Below are positions 36,311-44,332 of a stretch of DNA of 64,000 bases, piece by piece (within the stretch, counting starts at the first letter, position 1; each line of letters opens with the position of its first letter). The stretch covers positions 1 to 64,000 of the forward strand of contig JAUWMI010000006.1 of assembly GCA_030613245.1 (NCBI GenBank), given 5' to 3'. Source of the stretch: Candidatus Sumerlaeota bacterium. GTDB lineage: Bacteria > Sumerlaeota > Sumerlaeia > MWCT01 > JAUWMI01. Position numbers and translations under genes: made by a program. The notes under the pieces are model-generated. The model made no database searches. It had not been told where the DNA came from and was given only the letters and a program-made list of their open reading frames with translations.

Positions 36311-36370
36311 ATTACAGTTTCCCATTTCATTCAATGTAAGTAAATGACCATGCATTTTTATTCATCCCGA

Positions 36371-37360
36371 TTATTTCATATAGCGCTCCAATGTTTTCAC
36401 GTTGAACTTCATCAATTTGATATAAGTGTCTCGCTCCGGATCATCCGGCGTACCCAGAGGATCGAGAATGTCAACCGCTGCGCCGACTTCGTTCGCGATT
36501 ACGCGCGCTGTTTTATCACTCAGCTGCGGTTCGACGAAGACCACTGGCTTGTCCATGGTGCGCACACGCTGAACGGCGCGTTTAATGTCTACTGGTGAGG
36601 GCAATTTACCCGGTGAGGCGTCAATTACTGCTGCCTGGTGAAGACCGTAGCGATAGGCAAAATATGGCAAGAAGCTGTGCACCGTGATAAGCTCACGGCA
36701 TGTGAAACCCGACACGGTGCGGCGGATCTCCTCGTCCAGAGCACGCAACTGCTCGCTGTATTTAATGAGCCGTATTTTATAGTACTCTGCATTAGGTGGA
36801 TCTATAGCTGCATAAGTCTTCGCAATGGCATTTACCATATCCTGCGCCAGAACCGGATCGAGCCAGACGTGGGGGTTAGTGGTCAGGTGCTGGTGTTTCT
36901 CGGGCGATTCTGCGTGCTCGCGCGCAGGGAGATGTGCCGTGAGTCCCTGGGTTGTGCCGGGTATCGTGAGGCTGTCTGCCAGAGTGACTACACGCAGATG
37001 AGTTCCGGCAGTTGCCCCGACGATCTTTTCAGCCCAGCTCTCCAGGCCAAGGCCAATTTTGAAAAAAATGTCCGCATGCGCCAGCCGGCGCACTTCATTT
37101 GGCGTTGGCTCGAAGGTGTGCGGACTGATCCCTGCGGGAAGCAGGGTATAGACCTCTACTTTATCTCCGCCGATTTGCCGTGCCCAGTCCGACACAGGAT
37201 AGATGCTTGCGACCACCTGAAGATGTTCTTTGCGGGGCATCGGCGTTTGCTGGCATGCGCTGAGCAGCCCGATGGCTACGATTATAAACAAGAGACCAGA
37301 CGTAGCCCAGCGCCGAAAGGTGCTGCGATTTAATTCTCTACAGCCATGTGTCTGGCGCAT
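36371..37360 (-). CDS. Zinc/manganese-binding lipoprotein, ZnuA family
   Basis: The 329-residue product has a lipobox LLSAC after a hydrophobic stretch, so it is membrane-anchored. Metal ligands expected for the family are visible: His in GISPHTFEPTP, His in TNPHVWLDP, His in ITVHSFLPYFAYRYGL and an acidic residue in VFVEPQLSD. A histidine/acid-containing loop (AREHAESPEKHQHL) lies between the first two, as in zinc-specific members, so zinc is favoured over manganese. The start (ATG at 37358-37360) is uncertain because an upstream GTG at 37396 is also in frame. It heads the importer operon. Confidence 0.9.
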   Translation of the reverse strand: MRQTHGCRELNRSTFRRWATSGLLFIIVAIGLLSACQQTPMPRKEHLQVVASIYPVSDWARQIGGDKVEVYTLLPAGISPHTFEPTPNEVRRLAHADIFFKIGLGLESWAEKIVGATAGTHLRVVTLADSLTIPGTTQGLTAHLPAREHAESPEKHQHLTTNPHVWLDPVLAQDMVNAIAKTYAAIDPPNAEYYKIRLIKYSEQLRALDEEIRRTVSGFTCRELITVHSFLPYFAYRYGLHQAAVIDASPGKLPSPVDIKRAVQRVRTMDKPVVFVEPQLSDKTARVIANEVGAAVDILDPLGTPDDPERDTYIKLMKFNVKTLERYMK

Positions 37361-37495
37361 GTCGTTTCGTCTTTCTAAAAACTTAACACGGCACACCCTG
37401 CCGAGACTATCTGGTTTTGAACCTGCTGAAGAGATATTTTCTTCACTATTACGCGGATTGCAAGAGGATTATGTTAGGAGCTCAAAGTGCCCTTC

Positions 37496-37535
37496 TTTTG
37501 GAGTGCGTAAGCGAAGCGATAGTCCGCCGCGGTAA
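37496..37535. repeat. GGAGTGCG-family repeat fragment
   Basis: TTTTGGAGTGCGTAAGCGAA matches the beginning of the element at 35098. The rest is truncated or diverged. The surrounding 37361-37694 region holds no gene that I can support. Confidence 0.6.
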
Positions 37536-37694
37536 ATACCTATATTTCGTCATCAAAAAACTCTTGACTTCGCCCATGCATCCGATCTAGGTGATTCTTA
37601 AAAGGTATTGTATTTATTAAATGGAAAATATTGAGCAGTCATCGTTGCATAGGACAAAAAACGCAAGATAATAACGCGAAAGGAGGTTCCGGCC

Positions 37695-38021
37695 ATGAGA
37701 AGTTTCGCGATTGCAGCATTACTGTTGTGCTTGGTTGCGATGTCTGGTTGTGTAATGTGGGCGCCCGTAATTCCACCGTTGGGCGCTGTTTTTACGGCAA
37801 CTAGCGGACCAATTGACACGGATGTCGATCAGACCACTATAGGCAACAGATCCGGCTCTGCATCGTCCGTCTGCGTCCTGGGAATGTTTGCATTTGGCGA
37901 TGCAAGCATCTCCGCAGCTGCGGAAGATGGAAATCTCTCCACAGTTAATCATGTAGACTATTCTTATCTGAACGTACTGTACTTATTCCAGAGCTTCACG
38001 ACAATCGTTTATGGAGATTAA
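37695..38021 (+). CDS. TRL-like lipoprotein 1
   Basis: The 108-residue product has a lipobox MSGC (Cys 19). The mature part follows the TRL-like family plan: a P-V-I-P-P-x-G-A-V-F-T entry, a PIDTDVDQT strand, an IGNRSGSAS turn, LGMFAFGDASISAAAEDG and NHVDYSYLNVLYLF ending FTTIVYGD. AAAGGAGG gives a strong ribosome-binding site. It is the first of three consecutive related lipoproteins, three bases before the second. The function of the family is unknown; an outer-membrane location is inferred. Confidence 0.88.
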   Translation: MRSFAIAALLLCLVAMSGCVMWAPVIPPLGAVFTATSGPIDTDVDQTTIGNRSGSASSVCVLGMFAFGDASISAAAEDGNLSTVNHVDYSYLNVLYLFQSFTTIVYGD

Positions 38022-38024
38022 GCC

Positions 38025-38405
38025 ATGAGCGGACATCTCAAGACTTTAAAACATCTGGTTGTGCTGGCGTTGCTCGGGAGCATGCTCCTTCTGGCTGGTT
38101 GCGGCGTGGCGTATCTGGCACCTGTCAAACCACCCCAGGGATTCTTGATTAGCACTTTCAAGGCACCGTTAACGGTAAATTTTGATGAGACTCCGGTGTC
38201 GGGGAATCTGATACATGCCTCAAAGAAGAAGACCTACTATTTCCATGACATCCTTTTTACGGGCATGGATTTTGCCTGGGGTGAAGTTGATGTGCCGCAG
38301 ATCGCACGCGCTGCAGGAATTACAAAAGTAAGCTATGCAGAATACGAGCTTCTATCTATTTTAGGTGTATATGCAGACTTCACGGTGCACGTCTACGGCT
38401 ACTAA
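38025..38405 (+). CDS. TRL-like lipoprotein 2 (diverged)
   Basis: The 126-residue product has a lipobox LAGC (Cys 26). It shares the early V-A-Y-L-A-P-V-K-P-P-x-G-F-L entry and the final V-H-V-Y-G-Y with its neighbours, but the central part (KKKTYYFHDILFTGMDFAWGEVDV) differs from the GDAS block. It starts three bases after the stop of the first copy, so translational coupling is likely. Probably a diverged paralogue. Confidence 0.82.
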   Translation: MSGHLKTLKHLVVLALLGSMLLLAGCGVAYLAPVKPPQGFLISTFKAPLTVNFDETPVSGNLIHASKKKTYYFHDILFTGMDFAWGEVDVPQIARAAGITKVSYAEYELLSILGVYADFTVHVYGY

Positions 38406-38506
38406 AGAGACCATCAGTGGTACACCTGTAGCCTGTGACAAGCATACATTCAGTTTTGCTCATGCGATGGCCTGTCAGGCTGTCTAACTGGTGTGGGAGG
38501 ATTACT

Positions 38507-38836
38507 ATGCGTTACCTTACATCACTTATTCTGCTTGTGATGTTACTATCACTCTGTGGCTGCTGGATTTTGCGATCTCCCGTGGTTCCACCCGCGGCCG
38601 CAACTTTCATGAATGTCGAAGCACCTGTGGATATTACCTATAATCTAACGGAGATAGGGAGCAAGAAAGGCGAGGCTACTTCGGTTGGTATTCTCGGTCT
38701 ACTCACCTTCGGAGATGCCAGCGTGAAGGCTGCTGCTAAGGATGGAAACCTGAAAAGGGTGGATCACATCGGGTGTCGGTTCACAAACGTCCTGTGTCTG
38801 GTGACCTTTTACACGACCATAGTTTACGGCGAATAG
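38507..38836 (+). CDS. TRL-like lipoprotein 3
   Basis: The 109-residue product begins at the ATG preceded by GGGAGG; an open frame of 24 codons upstream lacks a ribosome-binding site. Lipobox SLCGC, then a PVVPPAAATFM entry, EIGSKKGEATSVGILGLLTFGDASVKAAAKDGN and a final TTIVYGE. It is closer to copy 1 than to copy 2. The 101-base gap from copy 2 leaves room for its own regulation. Confidence 0.85.
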   Translation: MRYLTSLILLVMLLSLCGCWILRSPVVPPAAATFMNVEAPVDITYNLTEIGSKKGEATSVGILGLLTFGDASVKAAAKDGNLKRVDHIGCRFTNVLCLVTFYTTIVYGE

Positions 38837-39425
38837 TTTTCTTTTGGCTCTTTGGCCAGCGAAGTTCGACACTTCGTAAGACATCTATGCGCCCTGGGTA
38901 GTTTTGCTCAGGGCGTTTCTGCATTTGCCCGCAAAATGCCTGCCGCACTGGCCTTGTTTAATGCCAGGGCCAGGTTAACAGTTTTCGTTACAACCGCACT
39001 CTTTTTAACTACCCCAATCCGTCGACCTCATATAGAAAATATGCAGATATGAAATAAAAACAATGTGCTGGCTTCGAATTTAACGTATAAGCCCCTACAC
39101 AAAATGTGACAAAATAGCAGACGAGGGTGAATAAGCCGCACAGGATGGGGGTTTGAGTAGGGGCGTATTTGCAATACGCCCCTGCAATTGGCCCGTCACG
39201 TATTGACTAACCTGCGAACCGAAGGTGGTAAATTGTTCCGAGGGGAGGCTGGCGGATAGTGGTTGATTGGTGCATCTCAGAAAGCATCTTGACGTTTAGT
39301 ACTACCAACGGTAAGCTCTGAGAATATATACAATAGAGCCAGCTCGCTAAGCGTGACTTGTCTTGTTCAAGTGCATATCGATCTGAATCAATCGGGCAGG
39401 ATTTAAGAGGCGTAGAGAGGACTAA
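38837..39425. other. Intergenic region with stem-loops
   Basis: About 590 bases without a gene. A stem GCCCTG/CAGGGC around GGTAGTTTTGCT at about 38891-38914 is a possible terminator for the TRL cluster. A GTAGGGG-family hairpin lies at 39157-39185. The rest shows no pattern I recognise. Confidence 0.45.
39157..39185. repeat. GTAGGGG-family hairpin (inner arm cgtatt/aatacg)
   Basis: GTAGGGGCGTATT and AATACGCCCCTGC form a long stem around TGC. Confidence 0.85.
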
Positions 39426-40088
39426 ATGGGCCGATTCTCGACGCGTATCTCACAACGCAGTCCCCGTGCGGGCTTCACGCTGATTGAGCTTCTTATTGTG
39501 GTGGCAATTATTGCGATTCTTGCAGCGATTGCAATCCCGAACTTTCTCGAGGCTCAAACCCGCGCGAAAACAGCGCGCAGTGCAAGTGATCTGCGCACTA
39601 TTGCCACTGCCCTTGAGGTCTATAACCTGGACAACAGTAGGTACCCGAGCATGATTGTGCCGGGTTTTATGGGTGGGCCGCCGATTATTAAAGGAACAGA
39701 TCTGAAGTGGTGGTACGTCCCGGATGTGTTAACCACGCCGGTGAGCTATCTATCGAATTCAGTGCTCTGGTGTCCGTTCGGTGGCAACTGGGACAAGGCG
39801 CCCTATTTCCCTGATCAAATCTGGCGTCGCTACGGGTACGAGAACATCGGCGAGTTGATTGAAAAGGCGAACACATGGCCGATTTTTCAACCGCGCTACC
39901 CACCCGAGGCAATCGAGTGGAGCGGACCGTGGAGGTTGCAATGCGTTGGGCCAGATCGCATGTGGAATCCCTCTGTGCTGTACGACCCCACCAATGGCAC
40001 GGTCTCAGGTGGTGACGTAATCCGTACGCAAAAGAACCCTACCGGCAATGTGCTTCCCGTGAATCCGTATCCGCAACCCGCTAGCTAA
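39426..40088 (+). CDS. Type II secretion/type IV pseudopilin with YDPTNG tail
   Basis: The 220-residue product has a basic leader ending RAG and the prepilin peptidase site G/FTLIELLIVV, followed by the hydrophobic spine helix. It continues with EAQTRAKTARSASDLRTIATALEVYNLDN, typical of major-pseudopilin-like proteins. The C-terminal domain has CVGPD and then YDPTNGTVSGGDVIR near the end. GspG pseudopilins bind calcium in this region, so the acidic/glycine motif may be a related loop. The same motif ends two other pseudopilins in the window. The PilZ gene follows convergently eight bases away. Confidence 0.9.
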   Translation: MGRFSTRISQRSPRAGFTLIELLIVVAIIAILAAIAIPNFLEAQTRAKTARSASDLRTIATALEVYNLDNSRYPSMIVPGFMGGPPIIKGTDLKWWYVPDVLTTPVSYLSNSVLWCPFGGNWDKAPYFPDQIWRRYGYENIGELIEKANTWPIFQPRYPPEAIEWSGPWRLQCVGPDRMWNPSVLYDPTNGTVSGGDVIRTQKNPTGNVLPVNPYPQPAS

Positions 40089-40096
40089 TAACTCAT

Positions 40097-40507
40097 CTAG
40101 TCTCCCTTGGCTTCTGAGTCCGAGTCCTTCTGTCTTTCAAGCGTCTCAATTAACTCGTGCATATCCTGTTGATCTTCGGGCGTTATAGTTTCGAAGCAGA
40201 CGCCAAAGGTGCACTCCTCTTTTTGAAAATTGTAATCAAACCACACCATTTTGCCATGAAGCACCTTGTGCTTCTTGGTTGTCGGCAAGGTGAAGGAAAT
40301 TTTCGCATGTCGGATTGGAGAGAGCATTTTCTTATAGAAACTTTCAGGGACGTCGAACATCATGATTTTCATTCCTTGTTCGCTAATATTCAGTGTATGG
40401 CCGCCTTTCTTTTTTGGCTGAAAAGTCTCCTCAGGGAATACTACTTCAATCTCCACCTCAATTTTTGCCTCGACCCGCTTGTGTTTTCTTTTGTTCGGAA
40501 CGCTCAT
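40097..40507 (-). CDS. PilZ domain protein (c-di-GMP receptor)
   Basis: The 136-residue single-domain protein has KRKHKRVEA, an R-x3-R-like start (with K at the first position), and TLNISEQGM, matching the N/D-x-S-x2-G element. It continues with a beta-barrel of alternating hydrophobics. Binding to c-di-GMP is likely but the first arginine substitution lowers certainty. It lies tail to tail with the pseudopilin gene and may adjust fibre assembly or motility in response to the GGDEF protein at 33186. Confidence 0.83.
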   Translation of the reverse strand: MSVPNKRKHKRVEAKIEVEIEVVFPEETFQPKKKGGHTLNISEQGMKIMMFDVPESFYKKMLSPIRHAKISFTLPTTKKHKVLHGKMVWFDYNFQKEECTFGVCFETITPEDQQDMHELIETLERQKDSDSEAKGD

Positions 40508-40532
40508 GGTGTCTTTTCTCCCAGAATGAGAT

Positions 40533-40748
40533 TCACAGCCGTGACCAAGAGGCCAACACCTCTTCTACTTCCAGCTTGCGGAGTAAGATGCCCGTAAAAA
40601 AAGGCTTTTGGAGAAGCGGTTGATCGTTGGCGTAAGCAACCTCAAGAAGGTGCACAAACTCGGGGGATGCCCTCAGTCTAACTGTCCACCTTCCTAAGGT
40701 AGAGCCTGAAATTGTCCCCCTCAAACGTCCTTGAAAAAACACAATCAT
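40533..40748 (-). CDS. Possible small protein upstream of PilZ
   Basis: A 71-residue frame begins at ATG with AAGG about nine bases upstream and ends 25 bases before the PilZ start on the same strand. The product (MIVFFQGRLRG, then VRLRASPEFVHLLEVAYAND, LLRKLEVEEVLASW) has mixed hydrophobic and charged content and no motif I recognise. It could be a real short gene cotranscribed with PilZ, or an open frame by chance. Confidence 0.3.
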   Translation of the reverse strand: MIVFFQGRLRGTISGSTLGRWTVRLRASPEFVHLLEVAYANDQPLLQKPFFTGILLRKLEVEEVLASWSRL

Positions 40749-40925
40749 CAGAAAATCCTTGCAATGTCAACGGTATTCCTAACACTCTTATCGTCAAGAA
40801 TCATATTTTCATAAATTTATTTTATCTGAAAGAGTTATTTCAAGGAAAAAATAGACAATTTGATTCAACAAAACAGAAGCCATTATAATTCTGAACGCTT
40901 TCAATCGGCAGGTGGCGACGGCCTT

Positions 40926-41150
40926 ATGCCAATAATTAGGGGCAAAGAAGTCCAGGTAAATGTCCTCATCTGGGTGTCACTGATAATTGTTTCTCTGGGG
41001 CTGATCGGACTGGGCATTGGGCTTGTTTTTGGAGATCCTGCGCTGATTTTGAGCATGGTGTGGTTAGTAGTGAGATTTGGCGCTGTGGCTGTTGCAGGGA
41101 TTATTGCCTATGTGCTCCTCAGCACAATCCTGCACTGGTTCTTCAAATAG
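40926..41150 (+). CDS. Small two-helix membrane protein
   Basis: From the ATG at 40926 the product is 74 residues: VNVLIWVSLIIVSLGLIGLG forms one membrane helix and VRFGAVAVAGIIAYVLLSTI a second. A TTG start 66 bases earlier is also possible. No family recognised. GC and codon use match the surroundings. Confidence 0.5.
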   Translation: MPIIRGKEVQVNVLIWVSLIIVSLGLIGLGIGLVFGDPALILSMVWLVVRFGAVAVAGIIAYVLLSTILHWFFK

Positions 41151-41301
41151 AGCATTTGTCACATTAGGAAAGTTACTGGAAGTAGAGGGATTCGCCAGCG
41201 AATATAAACACTCCGAGTGAAGGGAGGAACGAAAAAAACTCGTACGACACAGCGTGTGTGACGCAAGAATTAATAGTAGAATTTCCTATTATAAATTTTC
41301 A

Positions 41302-41318
41302 ATGCGCCTAAGGCGCAT
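41302..41318. repeat. Short palindrome ATGCGCCTAAGGCGCAT
   Basis: A perfect 17-base inverted repeat with single-base centre, upstream of a lipoprotein gene. Its CGCCT-A-AGGCG centre echoes other palindromes in the window (41911, 12213). Confidence 0.55.
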
Positions 41319-41388
41319 GCGCGTCGTGTCGTTGTGGTTTGATATTTTTTTTCTCATGTATTCTTAGGGGAAAGGAGGGAATTTAACT

Positions 41389-41856
41389 ATGAGACTACGC
41401 GAGCTGGGCATGAGTATTGTTATGATTCTGTTTGGAGTTTGCCTGCTGAGCGGATGTAGGGGAGCGCGGGTGGAGGTATCAACAGCGCCGTCGAGACCGG
41501 CGCCACTGCCAAAAACGGGGCCACCACCGCATGCGCCAGCGCACGGCTATCGCGCTAAGCATGTGTATCACTACTATCCATCTGCTTACGTGTACTACGA
41601 GCCGGCGCGGGGCCGCTATTTTTATTATGAGAATGGGAGATGGAAGATCGGCGTGACGCTGCCAAATCATATCATGATCTCCGTTGGCGAGCGGGTCATC
41701 ATTAAGATGGATATCGATAGGCCGTATATAAAGTTTGAGGCACACAAGAAGAAGCATCCGCCAGTCAAGCTAAAGAAGAGGGTCAAGGTAAAGACGAGAC
41801 CCACGCCAAAGAAGATAGTCAAGCCGAAGAAGATACCCAGGGCAAGGCGCAGGTAA
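41389..41856 (+). CDS. Lipoprotein with basic proline/lysine-rich tail
   Basis: The 155-residue product has a lipobox LLSGC (Cys 23), a Pro/His-rich stretch (GPPPHAPAHGYRAKHV), then YYPSAYVYYEPARGRYFYYE and NGRWKIGVTLPNHI, a pattern I have seen in small exported proteins of unknown function. The last 45 residues are strongly basic (KKRVKVKTRPTPKKI), suggesting contact with anionic polymer or nucleic acid. GGAAAGGAGGG precedes the start. Function unknown. Confidence 0.78.
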   Translation: MRLRELGMSIVMILFGVCLLSGCRGARVEVSTAPSRPAPLPKTGPPPHAPAHGYRAKHVYHYYPSAYVYYEPARGRYFYYENGRWKIGVTLPNHIMISVGERVIIKMDIDRPYIKFEAHKKKHPPVKLKKRVKVKTRPTPKKIVKPKKIPRARRR

Positions 41857-41910
41857 CTGCGGCACGAGCATCACGCCACAGGCGCATTTTCCAACTTGCC
41901 CGTGTAGATT

Positions 41911-41928
41911 CATCCGCCTAGGCGGATG
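41911..41928. repeat. Palindrome CATCCGCCTAGGCGGATG
   Basis: A perfect 18-base inverted repeat beside the GTAGGGG hairpin at 41941. The same CATCCGCCT word occurs in the GCGAGGGG-family tails. Confidence 0.65.
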
Positions 41929-41940
41929 CCACGCATAGTT

Positions 41941-41968
41941 GTAGGGGCGTTTAATTAAACGCCCCTAC
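41941..41968. repeat. GTAGGGG-family hairpin, perfect 28-nt palindrome, after hydantoinase-like gene
   Basis: GTAGGGGCGTTTAA is followed by its exact reverse complement. It lies four bases beyond the stop codon of the minus-strand gene ending at 41973 and could act as its terminator. Confidence 0.9.
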
Positions 41969-41972
41969 ATAC

Positions 41973-44126
41973 TCAGAGTCGTACCACGGCGGCAACTTGT
42001 TCATCATCGCCCAGTTTCGCCAGCTCTACGCCGAGTAACGACATAATATGCTCTACGCTCAGCAATCCCGTCAGATCAAGAATCCTTCCCCGAAACACAA
42101 GGAAAAGGTCGGGGATGGCACGCCCTGCATCCCCGTACTGCGTGTGTTTCTCAATAAACGGCCGTAACGCACTGCTTAATTCCGCCTTAGGCCTCACCAG
42201 GACGTCGCCATGGCGCAGTTGCAACCGTATGATTCCCTCGCGGTCAATTGCCCGAATCTGCGTTCGCTGGCTTGTGTATAGCCCGAACAACTTCTTTTCC
42301 TTCGTCTTGATCCGGTATATCGCCAGCCCTCCGATATCGCCAACCCGCTCTACGGCCTGAATCTCCGTCCGGACCGACTGCCGCACTCGCTCTTCCAGCT
42401 CCTGTGTGTCTAGCTCGCCGCGGCCAAGCTCGCGCGTGCGCAATTCCGTTGAGCCAGTGGCCATAGCGCGCAGAACATTTCGTAGTGGATCAATCTCGAT
42501 CTGGACCTCTACGGTCTCAGGATTAGCGCCCATGCGCACCACGGCTTCCTCGGCATCGCGCCGAATCCGCAGCACATCTGCTTCCGTCGGATCCACCACA
42601 GTGCGTTCCACTGTATCGCGTACCATCGCCAGTGCCGCGCCAATCGCTGAAATTACCGGTGCATTTGGTGCGATTTCAAAGGATAGGCTCATCTGTTTCG
42701 CCGTATACGGAACAAGCGCTATTGCCCCACCTCCGCCTCCACTCAACGTCAGCAGCTCGCGATCCAGCTCATAATCAGCTATTAAATCCTCCACTACAGA
42801 TTGCGCCTTCGGGTACGAGCGGTCAAGCAGCTCCTTGGCTACATGGTCGGGTGCTATCCCGAGGGTCTTGCCAACGGTCGTAAAAGCCGCGCGAATCGTA
42901 GCCAGATTTCCGTGCGCCACATCATCCGCTGGAATGTAGCCCAGCAGGTTTGCCGCACACGTCGGCGTAATCGTAAATCGCCCGTTCGTGCTCTCCAGCA
43001 TTACATAGTCCGACGGATCACCGGGTCGCGGCTGAATTAGTGCATAGCGCGGCTCCTCGCCCTGGCCCATTGCCGTAAATGATGCATAGCCCAGATTTGC
43101 AATGTGGGCACTGCGCGGCCCAACGTCCACAATCTTGTTGTGACGCACGCGTGGTATAGAGCCTCCGGCCAGGCCGATGGTTCGCACGTCCAGAGTGCGC
43201 AGATAAAGACGATGCCCTCCAACTGTGGCTGTTTTGACCAGCGACCTCCCGTTGCGAATCGCTGAAATATCTGTACTCGTTCCGCCGACCTCAAGAAAAA
43301 TCCCATCCGTAATGCGCGCGTACATCAAGGCCGCTGCTACTCCGGCTGCAGGGCCGGAAAGCATTGTGAGGATGGGTCGGCGGCGCATCTGCTCGATGTC
43401 CATGATCCCCCCATCACTTCGCATGATCATCAGTGGTGCCTGAATCCCTGCTGCGCGAACGCTCGCCTCTGTCATATTTGCCGTCTCCATCATCTTCGGC
43501 AGCATGCTCGCATTGATCACTGCCGTGCGCGTTCGCACGCGAAGCCCGTAGAGCTGCGAAATCTCGTAACTGTTCGTTCCTAGTACCCCAATCTCCTGGC
43601 AGACCTTCACAACCAGGTCCTCATGGCGCGTATCATCCACACCGAAAGCTTCGCTGGCCACGATCACCTCTGCCCCCTCGGCCAGCAGCTCCTTTACCGC
43701 TGTTTTTATGGCTGGCGGTTCTAGTCCGCGTGAGGTACCGAGAAAGCGGTGGTACGTTCGCAGAAATCGTCCCGGCGCAAGCTCGATATCGCCGACGTTC
43801 GTCTCGCGTCGGGCTTTGCCGCGTTCAAAACCACTGCCCATTCCCACAATACCCACAGGCGCAACATCACCCTCCAGCAATGCGTTTGTGGCCTGGGTAG
43901 TGCTATGCGCGATCAGTACCACATCTTCCGGCCGCAGTCGCGTTTCCTCGATTAACTTGTAGAGCGTCTCGATGATCCCTTGCGCCACACCCTTCTCTGC
44001 CGTGTGCGTCGTGGGCACCTTCACCTGCCCGATCAGGCCAAACGTCTCGGTCTCAATGGCCACTGCATGTGTGAACGTTCCACCGACGTCAATCCCGATT
44101 CGCACGCGTTTGTGGTTGCCCTTCAT
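41973..44126 (-). CDS. Hydantoinase/oxoprolinase family protein, HyuA-like
   Basis: The 717-residue ASKHA-fold protein opens GIDVGGTFTHAV (phosphate-binding loop), has TNALLEGD, LSGPAAGVAAAL, EVGGTSTDIS and LSGGGGGAI. Members cleave hydantoins, 5-oxoproline or related cyclic amides, or carboxylate acetone, using ATP and a HyuB/β subunit. No HyuB gene is visible in the window, so the partner must be elsewhere, absent, or not needed. Upstream lies a LacI-type regulator with a putative operator in the gap, suggesting that a small molecule controls this gene. Confidence 0.9.
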   Translation of the reverse strand: MKGNHKRVRIGIDVGGTFTHAVAIETETFGLIGQVKVPTTHTAEKGVAQGIIETLYKLIEETRLRPEDVVLIAHSTTQATNALLEGDVAPVGIVGMGSGFERGKARRETNVGDIELAPGRFLRTYHRFLGTSRGLEPPAIKTAVKELLAEGAEVIVASEAFGVDDTRHEDLVVKVCQEIGVLGTNSYEISQLYGLRVRTRTAVINASMLPKMMETANMTEASVRAAGIQAPLMIMRSDGGIMDIEQMRRRPILTMLSGPAAGVAAALMYARITDGIFLEVGGTSTDISAIRNGRSLVKTATVGGHRLYLRTLDVRTIGLAGGSIPRVRHNKIVDVGPRSAHIANLGYASFTAMGQGEEPRYALIQPRPGDPSDYVMLESTNGRFTITPTCAANLLGYIPADDVAHGNLATIRAAFTTVGKTLGIAPDHVAKELLDRSYPKAQSVVEDLIADYELDRELLTLSGGGGGAIALVPYTAKQMSLSFEIAPNAPVISAIGAALAMVRDTVERTVVDPTEADVLRIRRDAEEAVVRMGANPETVEVQIEIDPLRNVLRAMATGSTELRTRELGRGELDTQELEERVRQSVRTEIQAVERVGDIGGLAIYRIKTKEKKLFGLYTSQRTQIRAIDREGIIRLQLRHGDVLVRPKAELSSALRPFIEKHTQYGDAGRAIPDLFLVFRGRILDLTGLLSVEHIMSLLGVELAKLGDDEQVAAVVRL

Positions 44127-44299
44127 CGGTGCTCCTCACCGGCTTGGCCCTGAAAAATGCTTGCAAGCGCACAGCATGTCCCTTTATGGCTCAGCACACA
44201 GCCAATCCTGGATACACCATGCACAGAGCATTTATGAGGACAAGGCTCATTTATGTTTTATACAGTTCGTAATGCAGAAAATACGGGTGGGAAGTTGTA

Positions 44300-44309
44300 G
44301 AAACGTTTC
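44300..44309. promoter_or_regulatory. Putative LacI-family operator GAAACGTTTC
   Basis: A perfect 10-base palindrome with the central CG typical of LacI/GalR operators lies in the 206-base gap between the lacI-type gene and the hyuA-like gene, 174 bases from the latter's start. Autoregulation plus control of the downstream gene is inferred. Confidence 0.5.
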
Positions 44310-44332
44310 AATACCGTACAAAACATTCTCCC

